A stretch of DNA of 64,000 nucleotides from Xenophilus aerolatus (lineage in GTDB: Bacteria > Pseudomonadota > Gammaproteobacteria > Burkholderiales > Burkholderiaceae_C). Of the stretch, positions 56,839 through 64,000 are shown piece by piece (positions within the stretch are counted from its first letter, which is position 1; every line of letters starts with the position of its first letter). Under the pieces are notes generated by a model. The model did no database searches. It was given only the letters and a program-made list of their open reading frames with translations, and was not told the origin of the DNA. The translations under genes and the position numbers were made by a program. The stretch spans positions 186,001 through 250,000 of the forward strand of contig JASCNX010000004.1 in assembly GCA_029968055.1 (NCBI GenBank). Direction: 5' to 3'.

Positions 56839-58262
56839 CAGACGGGCTTCCTCGGATCGGCGATGCAGCCGGCGACGGCGCTGGCGGCCACGGTGGCCGG
56901 ACTGGCGATGTGGGTGCGCGTGCGCGGCCCCTGCCGGCCCTCGAAGTTGCGGTTGGTGGTGCTCAGCACGCGCAGGTCGGCGAAGCGGTCGTCGCCGATG
57001 TGGCCGCAGAAGCCGCAGGCCGACTCCAGCCATTCGAAGCCGGCCTCGCGAAACACGCGGTCCAGGCCCTCGGCCTCCGCGTCCCGCTTGACCTGCGTCG
57101 AGCCCGGCACGCACAGGGCCTGCAGCCCCGGGCGGACCTTGCGCCCGCGCAGGAGGGCAGCGGCCTCGCGCAGGTCGGACAGCCGCGCGTTGGTGCACGA
57201 GCCGATGTAGGCGGCATCGATGGGCAGGCCCTCCAGCCGCATGCCGGGCTGCAGCTGCATGTACGCCAGGGCCTTGTCGGCCAGTTGGCGCAGCTCGGCG
57301 TCCGCTGCGGCCGAAGGCTGCGGCACGGGCTGGTCGATGCCCACCGTCTGCTGGGGACTCGTTCCCCAGCTGATCTGCGGCACCAGCGCACCGCAGTCGA
57401 TGTGCACCTCCCGGTCGAAGGCCGCGCCCTCGTCGCTGCGCAGCGTGCGCCAGTGCGCCACGGCGGCGTCCCACTGCGGCCCGCGCGGCGCGAACTCGCG
57501 GCCCGCGAGGTACGCCAGCGTGAGGTCGTCGGCCGGCACGAACCCGTATTTGCAGGAGAACTCGATGGACATGTTGCACACCGTGAGCCGCCCCTCGACC
57601 GGCAGCGACCGGATGGCCGAGCCGGTGTACTCCGCCGCATAGCCGATGCCGCCCTGCGCGCCCACGCGGGCGATCAGCGCCATGACCAGGTCCTTCGCGT
57701 ACACGCCCGGCGGCAGGGCGCCGTCGAAGTCGACGCGCATCGTGCGCGGCCGGGCCTGCGCCAGCGTCTGCGTGGCCAGCACGTGCTCGGCCTCCGAGGC
57801 GCCGATGCCGAAGGCGATGGCACCGACGCCGCCGACCGTGCTGGTATGGCTGTCGCAGCACACCAGCGTGGCACCCGGAAAGGCGATGCCCAGCTCGGGG
57901 GCCACGACGTGGGCAATGCCCTGCCGCGGATCGTCGTGATCGATGAAGTGGAAGCCCCATGCGCGCGAGGCACGCCGCGTGGTCTCGATCATGATCGGCC
58001 CGCTGGCCGAGGGCGATTCGTTGGGGCCGCGGCCCGGCCGGGTCGAGATCAGGTGCTCGATGACGGTGTAGACCTGCCGCGGGTTCATCGGCGTTCGTCC
58101 GCCCTCCGCCAGGGCGCGCACCGCCTGGCTGCCGGACAGCTCGTGCAGCACGAGGCGGTCGATCTGCAGCAGGTCGGCGTCCTCGCCCAGCCGGCAGACG
58201 ACATGCTCGTCCCACATCTTGTCGAAGGCGGTGCGGGGCACCTGCAGGGTCGGCGTGTTCAT
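56838..58262 (-). CDS. LeuC-like hydratase large subunit
   Basis: A 474-aa aconitase-family Fe-S enzyme. The three [4Fe-4S] ligands are Cys in YIGSCTNARL and the C-x2-C in SACGFCGHIGDD. Other family stretches are VCCDSHTSTVGGVGAIAFG and TTNRNFEGRQGPRTRTHIAS. The block after the C-x2-C differs from the usual LeuC CLAMNxD, suggesting a paralogue with changed substrate. It overlaps the lyase gene by ATGA and the small subunit by TGATG, so all three are one transcription unit. Confidence 0.88.
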   Translation of the reverse strand: MNTPTLQVPRTAFDKMWDEHVVCRLGEDADLLQIDRLVLHELSGSQAVRALAEGGRTPMNPRQVYTVIEHLISTRPGRGPNESPSASGPIMIETTRRASRAWGFHFIDHDDPRQGIAHVVAPELGIAFPGATLVCCDSHTSTVGGVGAIAFGIGASEAEHVLATQTLAQARPRTMRVDFDGALPPGVYAKDLVMALIARVGAQGGIGYAAEYTGSAIRSLPVEGRLTVCNMSIEFSCKYGFVPADDLTLAYLAGREFAPRGPQWDAAVAHWRTLRSDEGAAFDREVHIDCGALVPQISWGTSPQQTVGIDQPVPQPSAAADAELRQLADKALAYMQLQPGMRLEGLPIDAAYIGSCTNARLSDLREAAALLRGRKVRPGLQALCVPGSTQVKRDAEAEGLDRVFREAGFEWLESACGFCGHIGDDRFADLRVLSTTNRNFEGRQGPRTRTHIASPATVAASAVAGCIADPRKPV

Positions 58263-59125
58263 GCGTAGCGGCGCTCCAGCGCCGCGTAGCCTTCGGCCCC
58301 GAGCATCGCCTGCCGCTCGGCAAAACTCATGAGCTGCGCCTCGGCGCCCGCCACCGAACCGTGCGTGTGCAGATGCTGCAGCACGCTGCGCATCGCCAGC
58401 GCCGAGGCCTGGAGCGCCGCGTTGGCGTAGCAGATCGCCGCGAAGCCGGCCCGCGCGAGCTCGTCCCGCGCCAGCAGGGGCGTGCGCCCGCCGACCACCA
58501 TGTTGCACAGGTGCAGGCCCGGCACCTCGCGCGGGATGGCCAGGAGTTCTTCCCGGTTCAACGGCGCCTCGATGAACAGCATGTCGGCACCCGCGGCGCG
58601 ATAGGCCCGCGCGCGCCGCAGGGCGGCGTCCAGGCCCTCGACCGCCCGGGCATCGGTGCGCGCGAGGATGACCAGGTCGGCATCCGTGCGTGCGTCGACC
58701 GCGGCATGGATCTTGGCCACCATGTCGTCCACAGGCACCACCGACTTGCCGTCGAAATGCCCGCAGCGCTTGGGGAAGGTCTGGTCCTCCAGCATGATGG
58801 CGTTGGCCCCGGCGCGCTCCAGCGTGCGCACGGTGCGGCGCACGTTGAGGGCATTGCCGAAGCCGGTGTCCGCGTCGACCACGATGGGGATGCCCACCGC
58901 ATCGCGGATCGCATCCACATGCAGCGCCAGCTCCGTGACCGAACTCAGGCCGATGTCGGGCACGCCCAGGAAGGTGTTGGCCACCGCGGCGCCGCTCACC
59001 ATCAGCAGCGGATGGCCCGCCGCCTCGATCAGGCGTGCCGTCAGCGCATTGGCCGCGCCGGGCATCATGAGGCCCGCGCCAGGGACCAGCTGGCGGCGCA
59101 GGCGGCGGTTCAGGGAGTCGTCCAC
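58259..59125 (-). CDS. Isocitrate lyase/PEP mutase superfamily lyase
   Basis: A 288-aa enzyme of the 2-methylisocitrate / 2,3-dimethylmalate / oxaloacetate lyase group. The metal-binding DADTGFGNALNVRRTV (Asp84 and Asp86) and catalytic loop EDQTFPKRCGHFDGK (Cys121 in K-R-C-G-H) are intact, so it should be a C-C lyase rather than a PEP mutase. The start is GTG at 59123-59125 with GAGGAGA upstream. Overlap with the LeuC-like gene suggests consecutive steps: hydration, then cleavage giving pyruvate or a 2-oxoacid plus a small acid. Confidence 0.88.
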   Translation of the reverse strand: MDDSLNRRLRRQLVPGAGLMMPGAANALTARLIEAAGHPLLMVSGAAVANTFLGVPDIGLSSVTELALHVDAIRDAVGIPIVVDADTGFGNALNVRRTVRTLERAGANAIMLEDQTFPKRCGHFDGKSVVPVDDMVAKIHAAVDARTDADLVILARTDARAVEGLDAALRRARAYRAAGADMLFIEAPLNREELLAIPREVPGLHLCNMVVGGRTPLLARDELARAGFAAICYANAALQASALAMRSVLQHLHTHGSVAGAEAQLMSFAERQAMLGAEGYAALERRYA

Positions 59126-59135
59126 GCCCGTCTCC

Positions 59136-60104
59136 TCATTCCAGGCGGATGCCGGCCTTGCCGACCAGCGCCTGCCAGCGCGCGATGTCGGCGCGCAGCG
59201 TCTGCGTCAGCAGCTCCGGCGAGCCGCCCACCACCGCGGAGCCGTCCGTTTCGAAGCGGGCCGACACCTCGGGACCGGCCAGCACCTCGTTCAGCGCCTT
59301 GTTCAGGCGCGCCGTGACCTCGGCCGGCATTCCCTTGGGCCCGGCCATCGCCTTCCAGTCGAACACCGCATAGGCGTAGCCCTGCTCGTCGAAGGTGGGC
59401 ACGGCGGGAAGCGCGCCCAGCCGCTTCGCGCCCGACAGGCCCAGGGCCCGGACCTTGCCCGACTTGACGTAGGCACCGGCAAAGGTGGTGGTCGTCAGGA
59501 CCAGCTGCACATTGCCGCCGAGCAGGTCGGTCATGGCGGCCGACGACCCCTTGTAGGGCACGTGCAGGAACTTCGCGCCCATCGCGTAGCCCAGCTCCTC
59601 CATGCCCAGGTGGGCGATCGAGCCTGCGCCCGCGGAGCCGTGGCTGATGGTGCCCGGTGCCTTCTGCGCCGCCGCGGCCAGTTCGCGCGCGTTGCGCCAC
59701 GGCGCGGCGGGGTGGACCAGCAGGATCAGCGGATCCCGGGTCGCCAGGATGAGCGGCTGCATGTCGGCGACCGGGTCGAAGCCGGGCTTGCCGACGGCGG
59801 CCTGGATGCCGTAGGTGCTCGACAGGCTCAGCAGCGTGTAGCCGTCCGGTGCGGACCGCATCACGTACGCCCCACCGATGTTGCCGCTGGCGCCCGCCCG
59901 GTTGTCCACCACCACGGTGCCGTCGAGCCGTTCGGCGAGGCCCTTGGCCAGGAGCCGCGCCGTCGTGTCCCCGCCGCCGCCGGCCGCGAAGGGCACGACC
60001 AGCGAGATCGGGCGGGCCGGATAGCGGGGCTGGGCGACGAGCGCCGGCGCCAGCGCCGACAGCGCGCTGCCGGCCAGGCCCTGGATGAGTTGTCTGCGAA
60101 GCAT
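59136..60104 (-). CDS. Bug family periplasmic solute-binding protein (TctC-like)
   Basis: A 322-aa tripartite tricarboxylate receptor. The signal peptide MLRRQLIQGLAGSALSALAP contains twin Arg. Bug features are YPARPISLVVPFAAGGGGDT, VVVDNRAGASGNIG, FLHVPYKGSSAAMTDLLGG and LPAVPTFDEQGY. It binds carboxylates for uptake; its own TctAB permease is not adjacent. AGAGGTGA precedes the ATG at 60104. First gene of the minus-strand island, 10 nt before the lyase, divergent from the GntR regulator. Confidence 0.92.
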   Translation of the reverse strand: MLRRQLIQGLAGSALSALAPALVAQPRYPARPISLVVPFAAGGGGDTTARLLAKGLAERLDGTVVVDNRAGASGNIGGAYVMRSAPDGYTLLSLSSTYGIQAAVGKPGFDPVADMQPLILATRDPLILLVHPAAPWRNARELAAAAQKAPGTISHGSAGAGSIAHLGMEELGYAMGAKFLHVPYKGSSAAMTDLLGGNVQLVLTTTTFAGAYVKSGKVRALGLSGAKRLGALPAVPTFDEQGYAYAVFDWKAMAGPKGMPAEVTARLNKALNEVLAGPEVSARFETDGSAVVGGSPELLTQTLRADIARWQALVGKAGIRLE

Positions 60105-60174
60105 CTGCGTCACCTCTGCGTTTGTGTCTCCGAGGCCGAGTATCTGGATCCGCCGGCCGCCAGCAATGGGACCA

Positions 60175-60196
60175 CTGGTACCATTTCTAGAACCAG
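60175..60196. promoter_or_regulatory. Candidate operator for the HutC-type GntR regulator
   Basis: The sequence CTGGTACCATTTCTAGAACCAG contains CTGGT and ACCAG as inverted arms, the palindromes TGGTACCA (60176-60183) and TTCTAGAA (60185-60192). TGGT-N-ACCA dyads are typical of UTRA/HutC-type GntR sites such as NagR/DasR boxes. It lies between the Bug and regulator starts, 17 nt before the latter. Confidence 0.5.
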
Positions 60197-60212
60197 CCCA
60201 ACGACGTCCTGC

Positions 60213-60974
60213 ATGCCCACGAACCCCAGGCGCAGCCCCGTTGCGAAGTACCACCGTGTCGAAGTCGCGCTGGCCGAGCGCATCCGCGGCGGCGCGTACG
60301 TCGACGGCACGCTGCCGGCCGAACGCGAACTGGCGCAGGAGTTCGGCGTCGCGCGCGTGACCGTGCGGCACGCGCTGCAGCGGCTGGAAGACCAGGGCCT
60401 GGTGACGCGGCACGAGCGGCGCGGGACGGTCGCCACCACCGGCGGACCTGCCGCATCGAAGCGCCTGCTGCGCGAGCACGTCGACCAGTTCCTCGACCGG
60501 GGACGGCCCGACCAGCGCAAGGTGCTGCGCTTCGGCCGGGTCGCCGCCAGCGTCCCGGTGGCCCGCGCGCTGGGCATCGCGCCCGGTGACCCAGTGCTGC
60601 GGGTCGTGCGGCTGCGCAGCCGCGCCGGCGCCGCGCTGACCTACACCGAGAGCTTCATCCTGGAGCGGCTGGCGCACCTGCTGGACCGCTCGCGCCTTTC
60701 GAAGCGCCCGCTCATCGCCGCCCTAGAGGCAGGCGGCGTGAAGATCGGCGGCGCGCAGCAGTCGGTGCGTGCGGAACGCTGCCCGGCCCCCATCGCCTCG
60801 GCGCTCGGCATCCACGAGCACGCGCCGGTGCTGCACCTGGAGCGGATCGTCTTCGACGAAGCGGGCACGGCCGTGCAGTGGCTGCTGGGCTGGTACCGGG
60901 CCGACTGCTTCGAGATACGGATGGAGATGTCGCGGGCGGACGATCGGACGCGCGTCTGGGTCAACACGCGTTGA
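60213..60974 (+). CDS. GntR/HutC family transcriptional regulator (UTRA domain)
   Basis: A 253-aa regulator. The winged HTH covers about 10-78 (IRGGAYVDGTLPAERELAQE, then GVARVTVRHALQRLEDQGLV) and the UTRA effector domain about 100-245 (ALGIAPGDPVLRVVRLRSRA, YTESFILERLAHLL, LHLERIVFDEAGTAVQWLLG). HutC-type regulators repress catabolic or uptake genes and respond to a pathway metabolite. Its divergence from the Bug-lyase-LeuCD-like operon suggests it senses the transported acid or an intermediate. Confidence 0.92.
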   Translation: MPTNPRRSPVAKYHRVEVALAERIRGGAYVDGTLPAERELAQEFGVARVTVRHALQRLEDQGLVTRHERRGTVATTGGPAASKRLLREHVDQFLDRGRPDQRKVLRFGRVAASVPVARALGIAPGDPVLRVVRLRSRAGAALTYTESFILERLAHLLDRSRLSKRPLIAALEAGGVKIGGAQQSVRAERCPAPIASALGIHEHAPVLHLERIVFDEAGTAVQWLLGWYRADCFEIRMEMSRADDRTRVWVNTR

Positions 60975-61036
60975 ACCGGGAGCGCCCGGACCGACTTCGG
61001 CTACGCTCCCGCCCCTGCACAGGAGGCCCAGAAGAA

Positions 61037-64000
61037 GTGACTCGATCGATCCCGAAACGACTGTTCGTCCTCGCCGCGCTCGCGCTCGGCGCGGCATCGG
61101 CCCAGGCGCTGACCATCGCCAACCTCACGCCCCAGGGCGAGGTCTCGCGCGTGCGGCAGGTGGTGGCCACCTTCGACCAGGCTGCCGTCAACTTCGGCGA
61201 CCCCAAGGCGCCCGCGCCGCTTTCCGTGAGCTGCAGCGATGCGCAGGCCGGCAAGGGGACCGGCCGCTGGACGGGCGAGAAGCGCTGGGTCTTCGACTTC
61301 GAGAACGACCTGCCCCCGGGCGTGCGCTGCACGGTGACGCGGGTGCCGGGCTTCAAGTCGGCCACGGGCGCCGAACTCACCGGCGCGGAGCGCTACCAGT
61401 TCAACAGCGGCGGCCCGTTCGTGCGCTACGTGACGCCCGGCGGCGGGCGCATCGACGAGGAGCAGTTCTTCCTGCTCGCACTCAACGGCCCCGCCAGCCT
61501 GCAGAGCGTGCGCGAGAACATGTGGTGCGCCGCCGACGGCGTGGGCGAGCGCATCCCCGTCAAGCTGATCGACGGCGCGCAGCGCGAGGAACTGCTCAAG
61601 GCCCAGGGCAACGCCGACGCGGCGAAGAAGGACCCGCTGCGCTTCGTGACCCTGCAGTGCAACCGGCGCCTGAGCGCCAGCGCCCGCGTGCAGCTGGTCT
61701 ACGGCAAGGGCGTGGCCACGCCCTCGGGCGTCGCCAACAACGTCGAGAAGCGCTTCAACTTCCAGGTGCGCGAGCCTTTCGCGGTGTCCTTCAGCTGCGA
61801 GCGCGAGAACGCGCAGGCGGCCTGCCTGCCGCTCAAGCCCATGTCGCTGAGCTTCAACGCGCCGGTCACGCGCAAGCTGGCGGCGCAGATCACGATGAAG
61901 GGCGGCGGCCAGACGATCCAGCCGAAGTTCGACGACGAGAACGCGGGTGACGATGCGGTGGTCGAGTCGGTCACGCTGCCCGGCCCATTCCCGGAGCAGA
62001 CGCCCTTCACCATCGAGCTGCCCAAGGGCTTCGAGGACGCCGCGGGCCGGCCGCTGGCCACGCCCGAGAGCTTCCCGCTCAAGACCGCCACCGGCCCGAT
62101 GCCACCGCTGGCGAAGTTCGCGGCCTCGCCCTTCGGCGTGGTGGAGCGCCTGGCCGAGCCCGGCGGCGTGGCGCTGATGCCTGTGACGGTGCGGCGCGTG
62201 GAGCCCGCGCTGCAGGTCAACGCGCTCACGCCCGGCAAGGTCAGTGACCTGAACCCGAAGACCGACGCCGAGATCATTGCGTGGTTCCGCAAGGTCCGCC
62301 GCTACGACAACAGCTACACGGTCCTGCGCAAGACGGCGCAGCAGGACAGCAAGCTGCCGCTGCCGCCGGTGATCGACAAGGACGACCGCACCAACGTGCA
62401 GACGCGCATGGTCTCGCTGCTGGGCAGGCAGCCGGGCGCGAAGATGCTGGACATGCCGAAGTCGGAGGCGGGCGACAACCGCCCCTTCGAGGTCATCGGC
62501 ATCCCGCTGACCCCCGGCTTCCACGTGCTGGAGATCGCCTCGCAGAAGCTGGGCGACGCGCTGCTCGACGAACGCTACGGCGCCGGCCGCACGATGTACG
62601 TGCGCACCACGGCGCTGGCAACCAACCTGGCGGTGCACTTCAAGCTGGGCCGCGAGAACGCGGCGGCCTGGGTGACCACGCTCGACAAGGGCCAGCCGGT
62701 GGCCGGCGCCACGGTGCGCGTGTCGGGCTGCGACGGCAAGGAGGTCGCGACCGCAACCACCGATGCCAAAGGCCTGGCCATGCTCGCGGGCGTGTCGCCC
62801 GAGCCGCCGAACTGCAACAGCGACGACGACTACGGCAGCAACGCCTACTTCGTGAGCGCCCGCGCCAGGGACGCGGCCGGCGTGGACGATCTCGCCTTCA
62901 CCTGGAGCGACTGGCAGCGCGGCATCGAGCCCTGGCGCTTCAACGTGCCGACCAGCCTGCAGCCCGAGCCCGACGTGGTGGCGCACACCGTGTTCGACCG
63001 CACGCTGCTGCGCGCCGGCGAGACGGTGTCGATGAAGCACCTGATCCGCACCCAGACCCGCCAGGGCTTCGGACTCCCGCCCGACGCGCCCGACACGCTG
63101 GTCATCACGCACGTGGGCAGCGGCCAGCAGTTCAGGCAGCCGCTGGCCTGGCGCAAGACCGGCACCGGCGGCCAGAGCGCGGAGAACACCTTCGCCATTC
63201 CGCCGGCCGCCAAGCTGGGCGTCTACAACGTCGAGCTGCGCTCGGCCAAGGACGGCGGCAAACGCAGCGAGGGCGAGGAAGGCGATGGCGACGAGGGCGG
63301 CGCACGCAGCTTCGCGACCGGCATGTTCCGGGTCGAGGAGTTCCGCCTGCCGGTGCTGGAAGGCCGCATCGCGCCCAGCGACAAGAAGCCGCTGATCGCC
63401 GTGGCGGCGGTGCCGACCGACGTGCAGATCAACTACGTCTCGGGCGGCGGCGCAGCCAACCTGCCGGTGCGCGTGTCGGCCATGACGCGCGGCAAGTCGC
63501 TCAACTTCGCCGACTACGACAGCTTCAGCTTTTCGCCGCCGCGCAAGCAGGAGGGTGACGCCGCGGTCGACGCCGACGAGGAGGCTTCGGCCTCGCAGGA
63601 CACCCGCGTCATCGCCGACAAGCTGCCGCTCACGCTCGACCGCAACGGTGCCGGCAAGCTCACCATCGACAAGGTGCCGCCGACCAAGGCCGCGCCGCGC
63701 GAGCTGCTGATCGAGGCCACGTACTCCGACCCCAACGGCGAGGTGCAGACGATCCGCAGCGTGCAGACGCTGTGGCCCGCGGCCGTCGTCGTCGGCCTGA
63801 AGACCGAGGGCTGGGTCTCCACCGACAAGAAGCTCAAGTTCCAGGCCCTGGCGCTCGACCTCACGGGCAAGCCGGTGGCCGATGCCAAGGTCGAGGTGAA
63901 CGCCGTCGCGCGCATCACCACCACCAGCCGCAAGCGCATGGTCGGCGGCTTCTACACCTACGACAACAAGACCGAGGTCAAGCCGCTGGGCACGGTGTGC
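61037..64000 (+). CDS. Bacterial alpha-2-macroglobulin (YfaS-type), 5' part, truncated by window end
   Basis: At least 988 codons, open to the window edge without a stop. The start is GTG at 61037, with AGGAGG upstream and a signal peptide (FVLAALALGAASAQA); there is no lipobox Cys, so the protein would be periplasmic rather than lipid-anchored. Segments recognisable as A2M macroglobulin domains are HTVFDRTLLRAGETVSMKHL, TFAIPPAAKLGVYNVELRSA and FRVEEFRLPVLEGRIAPS. Thioester and receptor domains would lie beyond the window. Such proteins trap proteases and often pair with pbpC. Confidence 0.88.
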   Translation, partial: MTRSIPKRLFVLAALALGAASAQALTIANLTPQGEVSRVRQVVATFDQAAVNFGDPKAPAPLSVSCSDAQAGKGTGRWTGEKRWVFDFENDLPPGVRCTVTRVPGFKSATGAELTGAERYQFNSGGPFVRYVTPGGGRIDEEQFFLLALNGPASLQSVRENMWCAADGVGERIPVKLIDGAQREELLKAQGNADAAKKDPLRFVTLQCNRRLSASARVQLVYGKGVATPSGVANNVEKRFNFQVREPFAVSFSCERENAQAACLPLKPMSLSFNAPVTRKLAAQITMKGGGQTIQPKFDDENAGDDAVVESVTLPGPFPEQTPFTIELPKGFEDAAGRPLATPESFPLKTATGPMPPLAKFAASPFGVVERLAEPGGVALMPVTVRRVEPALQVNALTPGKVSDLNPKTDAEIIAWFRKVRRYDNSYTVLRKTAQQDSKLPLPPVIDKDDRTNVQTRMVSLLGRQPGAKMLDMPKSEAGDNRPFEVIGIPLTPGFHVLEIASQKLGDALLDERYGAGRTMYVRTTALATNLAVHFKLGRENAAAWVTTLDKGQPVAGATVRVSGCDGKEVATATTDAKGLAMLAGVSPEPPNCNSDDDYGSNAYFVSARARDAAGVDDLAFTWSDWQRGIEPWRFNVPTSLQPEPDVVAHTVFDRTLLRAGETVSMKHLIRTQTRQGFGLPPDAPDTLVITHVGSGQQFRQPLAWRKTGTGGQSAENTFAIPPAAKLGVYNVELRSAKDGGKRSEGEEGDGDEGGARSFATGMFRVEEFRLPVLEGRIAPSDKKPLIAVAAVPTDVQINYVSGGGAANLPVRVSAMTRGKSLNFADYDSFSFSPPRKQEGDAAVDADEEASASQDTRVIADKLPLTLDRNGAGKLTIDKVPPTKAAPRELLIEATYSDPNGEVQTIRSVQTLWPAAVVVGLKTEGWVSTDKKLKFQALALDLTGKPVADAKVEVNAVARITTTSRKRMVGGFYTYDNKTEVKPLGTVC

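Noticed and set aside
56227-58262. Assignment as biosynthetic leuC and leuD
   Set aside because: No leuB or leuA nearby, operonic overlap with a lyase and a Bug receptor, and divergence around the C-x2-C ligands; not excluded, so no gene symbol was given.
61001-63112. A 703-codon minus-strand frame opposite the alpha-2-macroglobulin gene
   Set aside because: The plus frame has a signal peptide, ribosome-binding site and A2M segments; the minus product is R/H/A-rich.

Overview
The window is about 68% GC, and gene content, gene order and protein sequences point to a betaproteobacterium of the Comamonadaceae (Variovorax/Acidovorax/Ramlibacter-like). The main reason is the contiguous block rseA-rpoE-fabF-acpP-fabG-fabD-fabH-plsX-rpmF-yceD / maf ... 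sppA-Rieske-gph-rluC / rne. The genus is an inference. About fifty genes are densely packed, mostly in co-directional operons with ATGA or TGATG overlaps. No tRNA, rRNA, CRISPR array, insertion sequence or prophage was seen.

Region 1 (1-17468) is housekeeping. A minus-strand operon runs yceD-rpmF-plsX-fabH-fabD-fabG-acpP-fabF-(small membrane protein)-rpoE-rseA (truncated by the window edge), joining fatty-acid and phospholipid synthesis to the envelope-stress sigma factor. Plus-strand maf, an RsmI-like methylase and an MFS transporter follow. Minus-strand rluC-gph-Rieske-sppA lies head to head with rne, which has a leader of more than 500 nt.

Region 2 (17550-31957) is a Wzx/Wzy-type exopolysaccharide locus in two convergent arms. 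The plus arm holds the initiating sugar transferase, flippase, four GT4 and one GT2 glycosyltransferases, a polymerase/ligase-like membrane protein and an acetyltransferase. The minus arm holds wza-wzb-wzc (outer-membrane exporter, tyrosine phosphatase, tyrosine autokinase). A bidirectional hairpin lies between the arms.

Region 3 (31958-43799) is hemC-hemD-hemX-hemY, divergent ppc, an AI-2E family transporter, an AlgR/AlgZ-like LytTR two-component system, and divergent argH. This is the Pseudomonas argH-algZR-hemCDXY order with ppc and the transporter inserted.

Region 4 (43865-64000) is accessory and metabolic. It contains a rhomboid protease with TPR-like tail; a probable mevalonate-catabolic operon (class II HMG-CoA reductase, small membrane protein, TctA-like permease) divergent from a MocR regulator across a perfect dyad; a DUF4013-like membrane protein; a DUF3455 lipoprotein divergent from an ECF sigma/anti-sigma pair, with the same GAATCC-N16-CGTA motif facing both ways; an SGNH hydrolase; and an OpgC-like acyltransferase. 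It ends with a LeuC/LeuD-like hydratase, an isocitrate-lyase-superfamily lyase and a Bug solute-binding protein divergent from a HutC-type GntR regulator, plus the start of a large bacterial alpha-2-macroglobulin cut by the window end.

The strongest candidates for undescribed biology are the divergent ECF motif pair, the mevalonate operon with its unusual transporter, and the LeuCD-like/lyase/Bug/GntR island, which looks catabolic rather than leucine-biosynthetic.
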